The notes under the pieces were generated by a model, which saw only the letters and a list, made by a program, of their open reading frames with translations, had not been told where the DNA came from and ran no database searches. This document shows positions 8,833 through 16,063 of a stretch of DNA of 37,883 bases, one piece after another. The DNA is from Pirellulaceae bacterium (GTDB lineage Bacteria; Planctomycetota; Planctomycetia; Pirellulales; Pirellulaceae), in NCBI GenBank assembly GCA_025459145.1, contig JALORD010000024.1, forward strand, positions 1-37,883. The letters are read 5' to 3'. Numbering within the stretch: the first letter of the stretch is position 1; each line of letters starts with the position of its first letter. A program made the translations under genes and the position numbers.

Positions 8833-11800
8833 CTAGCCTTCTCCACCAGACGAATCAGGCTTCTTTTTCTTATCGAAGAGCTGCATCAGGTCCGAGAACG
8901 ATCGCATGGGTTCCTTGCCCTCTTCTTGAGCTTTCGTGATCGGCTTCACTTTTTTGGGCTTCGTGGAAGTGCGCTCAATAACGCGGGGTGGCGGCGGACT
9001 ACTCGGCCGCCCGCCCCGACGGTCGTCGCGTCGACCGCCGCCGCCTGATCGCGGCGGACGCGGACCGCGCGCCGGTGCCCCCCCCGCAGCCGCCGGCACA
9101 CCTTCGCCAGTGGTTGCCCGCGGGGGCCGATTGCCGCGCGGGGGCTGTCCCGATCGCTGCGCGGGGGGCTGTCGCTCTCGCGGACCACGCTGCGGAATCT
9201 CTCGCTCAGTCCCGGGGGCAATCGCAGTCAACGAAACCCGGCGCCGATTCTTGTCCACATCGACGACCCAAACCTTGAGGACGTCGCCCACGCCCACGAC
9301 TTCATGCGGATCTTTGATGTATCGATCCGCTAGCCGGCTGATATGCACGAGACCGCTGTCCGACAACCCGATATCCAGAAATACGCCAAAATCGACCACG
9401 TTTAGGACGGTGCCAGAAAGCTCCATCCCGGGAGTCAAATCTTCGAGCTTGATAATGCCGCGGCGAAAAACAGGCGCAGGCAAATTGTCGCGTGGGTCAA
9501 GACCGGGCCGGGTCAACGATGTCAGGATGTCCTTCAGCAGATGTTGTCCAATCTGCAGTTCGGCCGCCAAGGCGGGAATATCGACCTGCGCGGCACGCTC
9601 CGCGATTTGACGTCGAGCAGATTGAATCGTCGTATCGACGCTCGTAGCTTTGGCCGCCTCCGGGGCTGGCTCGCTCGAATCCAAGGGCGTTTGAGTCGTC
9701 TCTGCTTCTGCCTGAGACGCGGGCGATGAATCTCCGGATGCCAGCGTAGCACTGACGTGTGCTGCCGCGTCGGTAGTCGCCGCGACGACAGGCTCGGTGG
9801 GTGCTTCTGCCCCCTCCGCCGAAGCTTCCGAGTGAACCGCGCTGGCCGGAGAACTCTCGATAGCCGCGTCTCGGGATTCCGCGGACGGAGAGGCCCCCTC
9901 GTTCGTCGCGATTTCGGCAGTTTCCGTCGAACTGGGAGCGTCACTAAGCAATTCCGCGGCAAACTTCTTCCGCGATTCGACCTTGGCCGGCGCAGGCATC
10001 GCTTGGGCAAGGAGCGACTCGTCGCAACCGATCTTCGCGAGCACCTGCTTGGCAATCTCATAACTTTCTGGGTGAATCCACGTGGCATCCAGCGGATTCT
10101 CGCCGCCGATTACCTTCAAAAATCCAGCCGCTTGGACAAATGACTGTTCGCCGAGTCCGGAAACCTCCTTGAGCTGTTCCCGATTGCGAAATGGCCCGCG
10201 CTCCCGACGATATTCGTAGACTCTCCGAGCTGTGAGGGCGTTCATCCCGGAGATATACCGGAGCAGGGCGGGACTGGCCGAGTTGACGTCGACCCCCACG
10301 AAATTAACTGCCGATTCCACAACGGCATCGAGCGAATCTTTGAGATGCTTCGCCTTGACGTCGTGCTGATAGAGCCCCACTCCAAGATTTGCTGGATTGA
10401 TTTTGACCATCTCAGACAACGGGTCGAGCAGCCGCCGGCCGATCGAGATGGCGCCCCGCTGCAGCGCGTCGAACTGAGGCAACTCCTCGCGGCCCAGTGG
10501 ACTCGTTGAGTAGATGCTGGCTCCGGCCTCGTTCACGACGACGTAGGCGACATCGTGCCCCTGCAGTTCTTCGGCCAGGCAATCGGCCACCAGCTGTTCC
10601 GTTTCACGACAGCCGGTCCCGTTGCCGATCGCAATGATTGAAACGCCATGCTGAATTACCATTTCAGCCAGACGAGTGCGCGCTTTCTTACGCCGCTCCT
10701 CGTCCTTGCCGATGACGAAAATCATGCCGTGCGCGAGCACATTGCCAAATTCATCCAGGGCCACCAACTTGCTGCCGCTCTTGAAACCCGGGTCGATGGC
10801 CAATACGCGGCGGTTGCGCGTCGGCGGCTGCAGCAGCAGCTTCCTCAAATTACGGACGAAGACCTCGACGGCGTGTTCTTCGGCCCGATCGGTCATTTCC
10901 CGCCGAATCTCGCGCTCCAAGCTGGGAGCAATGAGCCTACCCAGTGCATCGCGCAGGCAGTCGCGCAGAAACTCGAGGTGCGGATGGTCGGCACGCCACA
11001 AGAACTGTTCGGCCTCCCGAAACATCGCCTCCATGTCGGCATCGATGCCAACGCGAATGGCGTGGGCTCGCTCACCGCGATTGATTGCCAGGACTCGGTG
11101 GGGTGGAACGCGACTGAGCGGTTCGGAGTAGTTGTAATAGTCCTTGAAAGCGTGTTCGCCGACGACCTTTTTTTTCTTCTTCTTTTTCTTCTTCAGCAAA
11201 GCTGTGACAGGAAGCGCGACAGGGACCGGCGGAGGCTCGAATAGACGCCCGGTCGGCAATGATTCATCACTTCCGCTCGGCGCTTCGCCGCTCGATGGCG
11301 TTTCGCCGCCATCCGCGGCTACGGTAGCCGTTGGGAGCATGCCCACTTCGGTCGCGTTCGACGGGCTGTACTCCGTCGTTTGCGCGACGACAGTCGGAGA
11401 ATCGTGGCTGGCTGTAGACAATCCTGTCGGTGCAACCGCAGTAGCTTGAGCCCGCTCCTCCCCTTCGGCCGATACCGCCTCAACTCGAGCGACGTCCGGT
11501 TGCTCCGAAGCCGTGGATTGAGAGCGGTGCTCCTGCCCAGTCGCAGAATCGACCACTAGCGGCTCGGCGGCACTAGTACTTGCTTCGGCTGACGAGTCAA
11601 CCGTCTTGGCCGCTGCCTCAGGCGAGGGTTCATTGCCCGGCGGAGGAGTCTCGACCTTCGTACAAACGATTCGTCCGCTGCGCTGAAAGATTCGCCGCAG
11701 GCGGCCGCGCAACTCGGCAATTTCAGCAATCCGCTCGGCGATCAGGTGCCCGACGCCGTTAAGCACGTCGTCGGTCGTGTGCAATTCGCGGTCGGCCGAA

Positions 11801-12246
11801 AGAAACGTGGCGACCCGCGCCTGTAAGTCAGCAGCGTTTTCGTGCGCCTCAAAGATCTCGACAGCCAGTGGTTCCAGCCCGCGTTCGCGAGCGATGGTGG
11901 CGAGGGTTTGCTTTTTCGGCTTGAAGGGCAGATAGAGATCTTCCAGTCGCTTGGCCGTATTGGCCCGTTGAATCTCATCGGCCAGTTCGGGCGTCAGCTT
12001 GCCTTGCGCCTCAATCGTCTTGAGAATCTTGGCCTTGCGCTCTGCCAGCTGCCGCGATTTCGCCACCCGCAGCTGAATTTCACGAATCTGCTCTTCATCG
12101 AGACCACCCGTAAAATCCTTGCGGTAACGGGTGATGAAGGGAACCGTGTTCCCTTCATCCAGCAGTTCCACGGTCCGCTGCACCTTCTCCGGCGGCAAGT
12201 TCAGGTCGCGCGCAACATGACCTAGGTCGGTGGTCGTGGTCGTCAT
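8833..12246 (-). CDS. tex: Tex-family S1 RNA-binding protein with two large disordered insertions
   Basis: Tex is a conserved cytoplasmic nucleic-acid-binding protein related to eukaryotic Spt6 and linked to transcription. The N-terminal Tex domain (about 1-195) has NTVPFITRYRKDFTGGLDEE and LEDLYLPFKPKKQTLA. The YqgF-like domain (about 480-610) has VLAIDPGFKSGSKL, and the helix-hairpin-helix region (about 645-715) has YISGMNALTARRVYEYR. The S1 domain (about 938-1010) has LSGTVLNVVDFGVFLDIG. At 1137 residues it is some 350 longer than usual (about 770-790). The excess is an Ala/Ser/Thr/Glu-rich insert at about 200-350 ending in nine lysines (352-360), a second similar insert at about 752-870, and an Arg/Gly/Pro-rich tail after 1010. 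All catalytic-fold segments look intact. Confidence 0.95.
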   Translation of the reverse strand: MTTTTTDLGHVARDLNLPPEKVQRTVELLDEGNTVPFITRYRKDFTGGLDEEQIREIQLRVAKSRQLAERKAKILKTIEAQGKLTPELADEIQRANTAKRLEDLYLPFKPKKQTLATIARERGLEPLAVEIFEAHENAADLQARVATFLSADRELHTTDDVLNGVGHLIAERIAEIAELRGRLRRIFQRSGRIVCTKVETPPPGNEPSPEAAAKTVDSSAEASTSAAEPLVVDSATGQEHRSQSTASEQPDVARVEAVSAEGEERAQATAVAPTGLSTASHDSPTVVAQTTEYSPSNATEVGMLPTATVAADGGETPSSGEAPSGSDESLPTGRLFEPPPVPVALPVTALLKKKKKKKKKVVGEHAFKDYYNYSEPLSRVPPHRVLAINRGERAHAIRVGIDADMEAMFREAEQFLWRADHPHLEFLRDCLRDALGRLIAPSLEREIRREMTDRAEEHAVEVFVRNLRKLLLQPPTRNRRVLAIDPGFKSGSKLVALDEFGNVLAHGMIFVIGKDEERRKKARTRLAEMVIQHGVSIIAIGNGTGCRETEQLVADCLAEELQGHDVAYVVVNEAGASIYSTSPLGREELPQFDALQRGAISIGRRLLDPLSEMVKINPANLGVGLYQHDVKAKHLKDSLDAVVESAVNFVGVDVNSASPALLRYISGMNALTARRVYEYRRERGPFRNREQLKEVSGLGEQSFVQAAGFLKVIGGENPLDATWIHPESYEIAKQVLAKIGCDESLLAQAMPAPAKVESRKKFAAELLSDAPSSTETAEIATNEGASPSAESRDAAIESSPASAVHSEASAEGAEAPTEPVVAATTDAAAHVSATLASGDSSPASQAEAETTQTPLDSSEPAPEAAKATSVDTTIQSARRQIAERAAQVDIPALAAELQIGQHLLKDILTSLTRPGLDPRDNLPAPVFRRGIIKLEDLTPGMELSGTVLNVVDFGVFLDIGLSDSGLVHISRLADRYIKDPHEVVGVGDVLKVWVVDVDKNRRRVSLTAIAPGTEREIPQRGPRERQPPAQRSGQPPRGNRPPRATTGEGVPAAAGGAPARGPRPPRSGGGGRRDDRRGGRPSSPPPPRVIERTSTKPKKVKPITKAQEEGKEPMRSFSDLMQLFDKKKKPDSSGGEG
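11167..11173 (-). other. A AAA AAG slippery heptamer in the tex poly-lysine tract
   Basis: The nine-lysine run of Tex ends with codons AAA AAA AAG, inside a run of eight adenines (minus strand, 11175-11168). In the reading frame this gives A AAA AAG, the same heptamer that drives -1 frameshifting in E. coli dnaX. A -1 shift would add 31 codons and stop at a TGA, giving a protein of about 391 residues with only the N-terminal Tex domain and the first insert. The A8 run could also cause RNA-polymerase slippage. The site is seen directly; its use is inference. Confidence 0.4.
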
Positions 12247-12526
12247 GCGATCGTGAACCTGCCTGTAGGTGGCAATCGAAGAGGAACGTAGTTCTCGAGC
12301 GACACCGAACGGATATTTCGCGCGAGCACGGCAGTCAAGCGTAAGGGGCGAATCTATCGTAATGCCTCATTTTGTCAAGGGTTACGGCGATCCGGAAGAA
12401 CTGCCAACGTATCCCATGCCGCAGCCAAAAGATGTCAGAACCGTCGTGAAGCTGGCATGGGTCCGCTTGCTACAACGTGAACCTTGTCCGGTCAACTCTT
12501 GTCAGACAGTGAAGGAAGCGCCGGCC

Positions 12527-12582
12527 GCCCTCGGCACCGAATGCCTTTGGCATGGTAGGCTGGCAACGCGTTGCCCGAGGGC
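12527..12582. repeat. Three-way inverted-repeat element upstream of tRNA-Pro
   Basis: GCCCTCGG (12527-12534) pairs perfectly with CCGAGGGC (12575-12582). Inside lie two further stems, ATGCC/GGCAT (12541-12545, 12549-12553) and the palindrome GGCAACGCGTTGCC (12562-12575, sharing its last base with the outer stem). The element sits in the 503-bp gap 12247-12749 between the tex start and tRNA-Pro. It could be a dispersed palindromic repeat or part of a small RNA. The rest of the gap shows no convincing gene. A plus-strand frame at 12269-12637 lacks protein-like composition and runs through this repeat. Confidence 0.4.
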
Positions 12583-12749
12583 ACCAAAGGGGACAGCACT
12601 GCGGCTACGCCTGGAAAAACTGGCTACCAATTGTTGAGGAAGCGGAGAGCAGTTAGGATCGCGACTGCGGAAACGGCTTTTCCCCCACTCAGTCCAGGTT
12701 CGGCCAAGACATCAGCCGTTATGCGGCTAAGGGGGTAGCGAATTCGGAA

Positions 12750-12824
12750 CGGGGTGTAGCTCAGCCTGGCTAGAGCGTCTGCTTTGGGAGCAGAAGGTCG
12801 CAGGTTCAATTCCTGTCACCCCGA
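12750..12824 (+). tRNA. tRNA-Pro (anticodon TGG)
   Basis: A full cloverleaf can be drawn. The acceptor stem is CGGGGTG (12750-12756) with CACCCCG (12817-12823). The D-stem GCTC/GAGC and the anticodon stem TCTGC/GCAGA enclose the loop TTTGGGA, which gives anticodon TGG and proline. The T-arm is GCAGG-TTCAATT-CCTGT, and the discriminator is A12824. CCA is not encoded (CTT follows). The TGG anticodon reads CCA and, with wobble modification, other proline codons. Confidence 0.97.
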
Positions 12825-12829
12825 CTTGA

Positions 12830-12888
12830 CCGCGCAACCTGTCCCTTGGACGACCGCTCCAAGGCGTGCTATTCGCGGGGTTTTCTTT
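12830..12888 (+). terminator. Possible terminator of tRNA-Pro
   Basis: Six bases after the tRNA there are nested inverted repeats: CCGCG (12830-12834) with CGCGG (12874-12878), enclosing CCTTGGA (12844-12850) with TCCAAGG (12858-12864). A T-rich tract, TTTTCTTT, follows at 12881-12888. The layout fits an intrinsic terminator, but the inner stem is separated from the T-tract, so the call is tentative. Confidence 0.45.
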
Positions 12889-12959
12889 CGCCTGCAAGGT
12901 GCTTGTCACCAGCAGACATGCAGCGCGTCCGCATCCGCCCAAGGTATCTGAGGCGGGCC

Positions 12960-14114
12960 CTATCGCCGTGTTAGCAGCGAAGGCTCGCGTACGTTTTGCT
13001 CCGCCGTTTCGCGGGTGATCTTGCCGGCGGTGAGGAGTTGCCGGATCGATTCGTCGAAGCTGAGCATGCCGTCGTCACGAGCGGTCAGCAAATAGTTGTC
13101 GATGCTTTCGAGTTTCCCTTGACGGATGGCGGCGGCGATGGGGCTGGTGTTCCAGACAATTTCGAGCGCCAAGTGCCGTTTGTCGCCCCGATCGACCGCC
13201 GGCAAGAGCCGCTGGGCGATGATCGTCCGCAGTCCCTGCGCGAGCTGATAGCGAATGTCGCGCTGCACGTCCTGCGGGAAGATATCGGCGAATCGGCTGA
13301 TCGCTCCTTTGGCGTCGCGGGTATGCAGCGTCGTCAGGACGAGGTGGCCCGTTTCCGCAGCGCTGAGGGCCATCTGAGCTGTATCGCGGTCACGGATTTC
13401 GCCCACCAGAATCACGTCTGGATCCTGCCGCAGGCCGGATTTCAGCCCGTCGGCAAATGTCAGCACATCGCTCCCCACCTCCCGCTGGCTGACCATCGAT
13501 TGGGGCTCGCGGGGATAGAGGTACTCGATCGGCTCTTCCACGGTAATGATTCGAAAGCCGCCCGTCTGGTTCAAAAGCTGCACGAGCATCGCGAGCGTGG
13601 TGGTTTTCCCCGAGCCGGTGGCTCCCGTGACGATCACCAGGCCGTCGAGCAGGCCGGCAATCCGCTGGGCGAGCGATTGGGGAAAGCCGGCCCAGGAAAA
13701 ATCGGGGATCGCGGCGGGCACGATCCGCACACACGCCCCCAACCGGCGTCCCGCGAAGAATAGGTTGGCGCGAAATCGATGCGCCACCTGCTCGATCAGC
13801 CACTCGAACGACCAGTCGACATTTTTCTGTTCCGATAGCCGGCTTCGCAATTCCGCGGGACAGAGCCCGGTTACGATTTCATCGGCCGATTCTCCCGAGA
13901 GGGGCTCGCCCGCCAATTCGACCAGTTCGCCGTGGCGGCGAATGATCGGCGGATAGCCGGCCAAGAGATGCAGGTCCGACGCCTCTCCCTTGACCGCCTG
14001 CTCGAGCCAAGCGAGCACTGGCGGCGGCAATTCGAAAGCATGCAGGGCACCCAGTTGTGCCGTCGGCTGGGCAGCTATCGGCGCGCGAGTTGGCAATACT
14101 TGTGGCATAGGCAA
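12960..14114 (-). CDS. pilT: PilT-family type IV pilus retraction-type ATPase
   Basis: The 384-residue protein belongs to the PilT branch of the type II/IV secretion ATPases. These are cytoplasmic hexamers that power pilus retraction or related filament movements. The N-terminal PAS-like domain contains ASDLHLLAGYPPIIRRHGEL (45-64). Walker A is GATGSGKT (164-171), the Asp-box segment is ITVEEPIEYLY (190-200), Walker B is VILVGEIRD (234-242) and the His box is HLVLTTLHT (257-265). The C-terminal AAAIRQGKLESIDNYL fits PilT. A proline/alanine-rich leader of about 30 residues is extra. No pilB, pilC or other pilus gene is beside it, so it is isolated here. A DUF1559 pseudopilin-like gene lies some 12 kb away. 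It is divergent from the cytochrome gene, with 120 bp between the starts. Confidence 0.92.
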   Translation of the reverse strand: MPMPQVLPTRAPIAAQPTAQLGALHAFELPPPVLAWLEQAVKGEASDLHLLAGYPPIIRRHGELVELAGEPLSGESADEIVTGLCPAELRSRLSEQKNVDWSFEWLIEQVAHRFRANLFFAGRRLGACVRIVPAAIPDFSWAGFPQSLAQRIAGLLDGLVIVTGATGSGKTTTLAMLVQLLNQTGGFRIITVEEPIEYLYPREPQSMVSQREVGSDVLTFADGLKSGLRQDPDVILVGEIRDRDTAQMALSAAETGHLVLTTLHTRDAKGAISRFADIFPQDVQRDIRYQLAQGLRTIIAQRLLPAVDRGDKRHLALEIVWNTSPIAAAIRQGKLESIDNYLLTARDDGMLSFDESIRQLLTAGKITRETAEQNVREPSLLTRR

Positions 14115-14234
14115 GTTCCCGGGGAACGCTTTTCACTTGTGAGGCTGGATGTCATCTGGCAGACTACAGTCTCCGGGGCAACTGCGGCTACTCCGGGCGA
14201 AAGTTCCCCTCCTGCCTACTTTCCTGCCACTCTC

Positions 14235-16022
14235 ATGAAACCCCGCCTCGCTCGAGTGTTTCTCTGCCTGCTGTTGGGATTTGGAGCGCTGGCCTGCCAT
14301 CTCCCGGCTGCGGAGCTAGCCGTTGCGCTCCGCCGTCCCGTGGCCATCGTCCCCCTCGACTCAGGCCTGAGGCTCTTGGTGGCCAATCGCCAGAGCGGCA
14401 GCCTGAGCCTGGTCGATTTGGCAACCGGCAGCGTCGTTGCCGAACAGGTCGTCGGTCGCCGATTGTCGGACCTTATCCCTATCCCCATGGCAGCTGGCAA
14501 CGTCCCTCTGGCAGCAAGCAATCAGTTGCTCGCGACCGACGAGGAGACGCATGAGCTCTTGCTCGTAGAAGTCACCGGCGAATCGATCTCGGTCCGCGGG
14601 CGGCTCCCCGTCAGCCCGTACCCCGTTTCGATTTGTCTGGCGAGCGATGGCCAGCAGGCCACGGTGGCCTCGTTGTGGTCCCGACGACTTACCTTTGTGA
14701 AAATTGATACCAATCAATCCCCGACCACGCTGTCGACCGCAGGGGTCCTCGATTTGCCGTTTGCTCCCCGTTGTCAGCACTTGCTTTCTGGCCGCGATCG
14801 GTTGATCGTGGCCGACGCATTCGGCGGCCGGTTGGGAATCGTCGATCCGGCTGTTCAAAAACTCGTCGACACACGGCAGTTTCCCGGGCATAACGTCCGT
14901 GGAGTCCGCACTCGGCCCGACGGAAAAATGCTGGTCGTCGCCCACCAGATGCTCAACGACTTGGCCCATTCGATCCAGAACGATATCCACTGGGGGCTCC
15001 TGATGTCGAACGACCTCCGCTGGCTGGAGGTCGATTCGGTACTGGCCGGCGGTGAAAAGCTCTACTACGGGGCCCACATCCACCCGCTCGGCGATCCAGG
15101 CAAAGGGGGTGGTGATCCCGGCGGCTTGGCTGCTGCGCCCGATGGCACGGTCTGCGTTTCGCTCTCGGGCGTGAATCAGATCGCCCTCGGCAAGGAGAAC
15201 GACTTCAGCATGCAGCGGATTCGGGTCGGCCGCCGGCCCACCGCAGTCGCGTTCAGCCCCGACAGCCGGCAGTTGTTCGTCGCTAATACCCACGACGATT
15301 CGGTTTCGGTCGTCGATGTGGCGGGCCTCGAGGTGCTGGCGACGATCTCGCTGGGGCCCCAGCCCGAACTCACCGAGGCCCAGCAAGGGGAAGTCCTCTT
15401 TTACGATGCAACGCTCTCGCACGACGGCTGGATGAGTTGCCACAGCTGCCACACCGACGGGCACGCCAACGGCGAAATGAACGACAACCTGAGCGATCGC
15501 TCGTTCGGCGCTCCCAAGCGGGTTCTGTCTCTGTTCGGTATAGGAGAGACAGCCCCGTACGCCTGGACGGGCGAAGTGCAGACGCTCTCCCGCCAGATCG
15601 AGAATTCGATCGAGAAGACGATGCAGCGAGGGGATGAATTGCCGCGGGAGCAGGTCCAGGCGATCGCCGCCTTTATCAAGACGCTGGCGGTTCCGCCGCC
15701 AGTCGATGTGCTGCGAGGAACGGTCGACGCCGACGCCGTCTCGCGAGGGAAAGAAGTGTTTCTGCGACACAATTGTGCCGAATGCCATGCCGGCGAGACA
15801 TTCACTTCGCCAGCCGCCTACGACGTAGGACTCGTCGACAAAGTCGGCAATCGAGCGTTCAACCCGCCTTCGCTCCGCGGCCTTTCGCATCGCGGGCCGT
15901 ATTTTCACGATTCGAGCGTTCCGGCGCTTGCCGATGTGTTCGCCAAGCACGGCCATCCGGGCGGGGCAGACTACAAGGACGAGGAAGTCCGCGATTTGGT
16001 GGCGTATCTGCGGAGCCTCTAA
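14235..16022 (+). CDS. Secreted beta-propeller dihaem cytochrome c (YncE/MauG-like)
   Basis: The 595-residue product has an N-terminal signal peptide (hydrophobic 8-20, possible cleavage after LPAA). A YVTN/YncE-type beta-propeller follows at about 30-375, with repeats such as PTAVAFSPDSRQLFVANTHD (335-354). The C-terminal part has two CxxCH haem sites, CHSCH (402-406) and CAECH (514-518), in a dihaem-peroxidase/MauG-like arrangement with SLRGLSHRGPYFHD (546-559). It probably acts outside the cytoplasmic membrane in electron transfer or oxidation; the substrate is unknown. The open frame extends 101 codons upstream, but the ATG at 14235 gives the signal peptide and avoids overlap with pilT. 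It converges on the RND permease, with 41 bp between the ends. Confidence 0.88.
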   Translation: MKPRLARVFLCLLLGFGALACHLPAAELAVALRRPVAIVPLDSGLRLLVANRQSGSLSLVDLATGSVVAEQVVGRRLSDLIPIPMAAGNVPLAASNQLLATDEETHELLLVEVTGESISVRGRLPVSPYPVSICLASDGQQATVASLWSRRLTFVKIDTNQSPTTLSTAGVLDLPFAPRCQHLLSGRDRLIVADAFGGRLGIVDPAVQKLVDTRQFPGHNVRGVRTRPDGKMLVVAHQMLNDLAHSIQNDIHWGLLMSNDLRWLEVDSVLAGGEKLYYGAHIHPLGDPGKGGGDPGGLAAAPDGTVCVSLSGVNQIALGKENDFSMQRIRVGRRPTAVAFSPDSRQLFVANTHDDSVSVVDVAGLEVLATISLGPQPELTEAQQGEVLFYDATLSHDGWMSCHSCHTDGHANGEMNDNLSDRSFGAPKRVLSLFGIGETAPYAWTGEVQTLSRQIENSIEKTMQRGDELPREQVQAIAAFIKTLAVPPPVDVLRGTVDADAVSRGKEVFLRHNCAECHAGETFTSPAAYDVGLVDKVGNRAFNPPSLRGLSHRGPYFHDSSVPALADVFAKHGHPGGADYKDEEVRDLVAYLRSL

Positions 16023-16063
16023 TCCGTGGAGTTACAAGTCGCGGGGTCCCCCGGCGTGCCGGT

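Noticed and set aside
11144-11449. Poly-phenylalanine plus-strand frame opposite the tex lysine run
   Set aside because: It is the complement of the lysine codons, with no other coding signs.
12269-12637. 122-codon plus-strand frame between tex and tRNA-Pro
   Set aside because: Composition is not protein-like, there is no clear ribosome binding site, and its second half covers the palindromic element.
13932-14234. Upstream extension of the cytochrome gene
   Set aside because: It would overlap pilT, lacks a signal peptide at its own start, and the ATG at 14235 gives a normal exported N-terminus.
14361-15956. 531-codon minus-strand frame inside the cytochrome gene
   Set aside because: It is the antisense shadow of a gene with clear signal peptide, propeller repeats and haem motifs on the plus strand.
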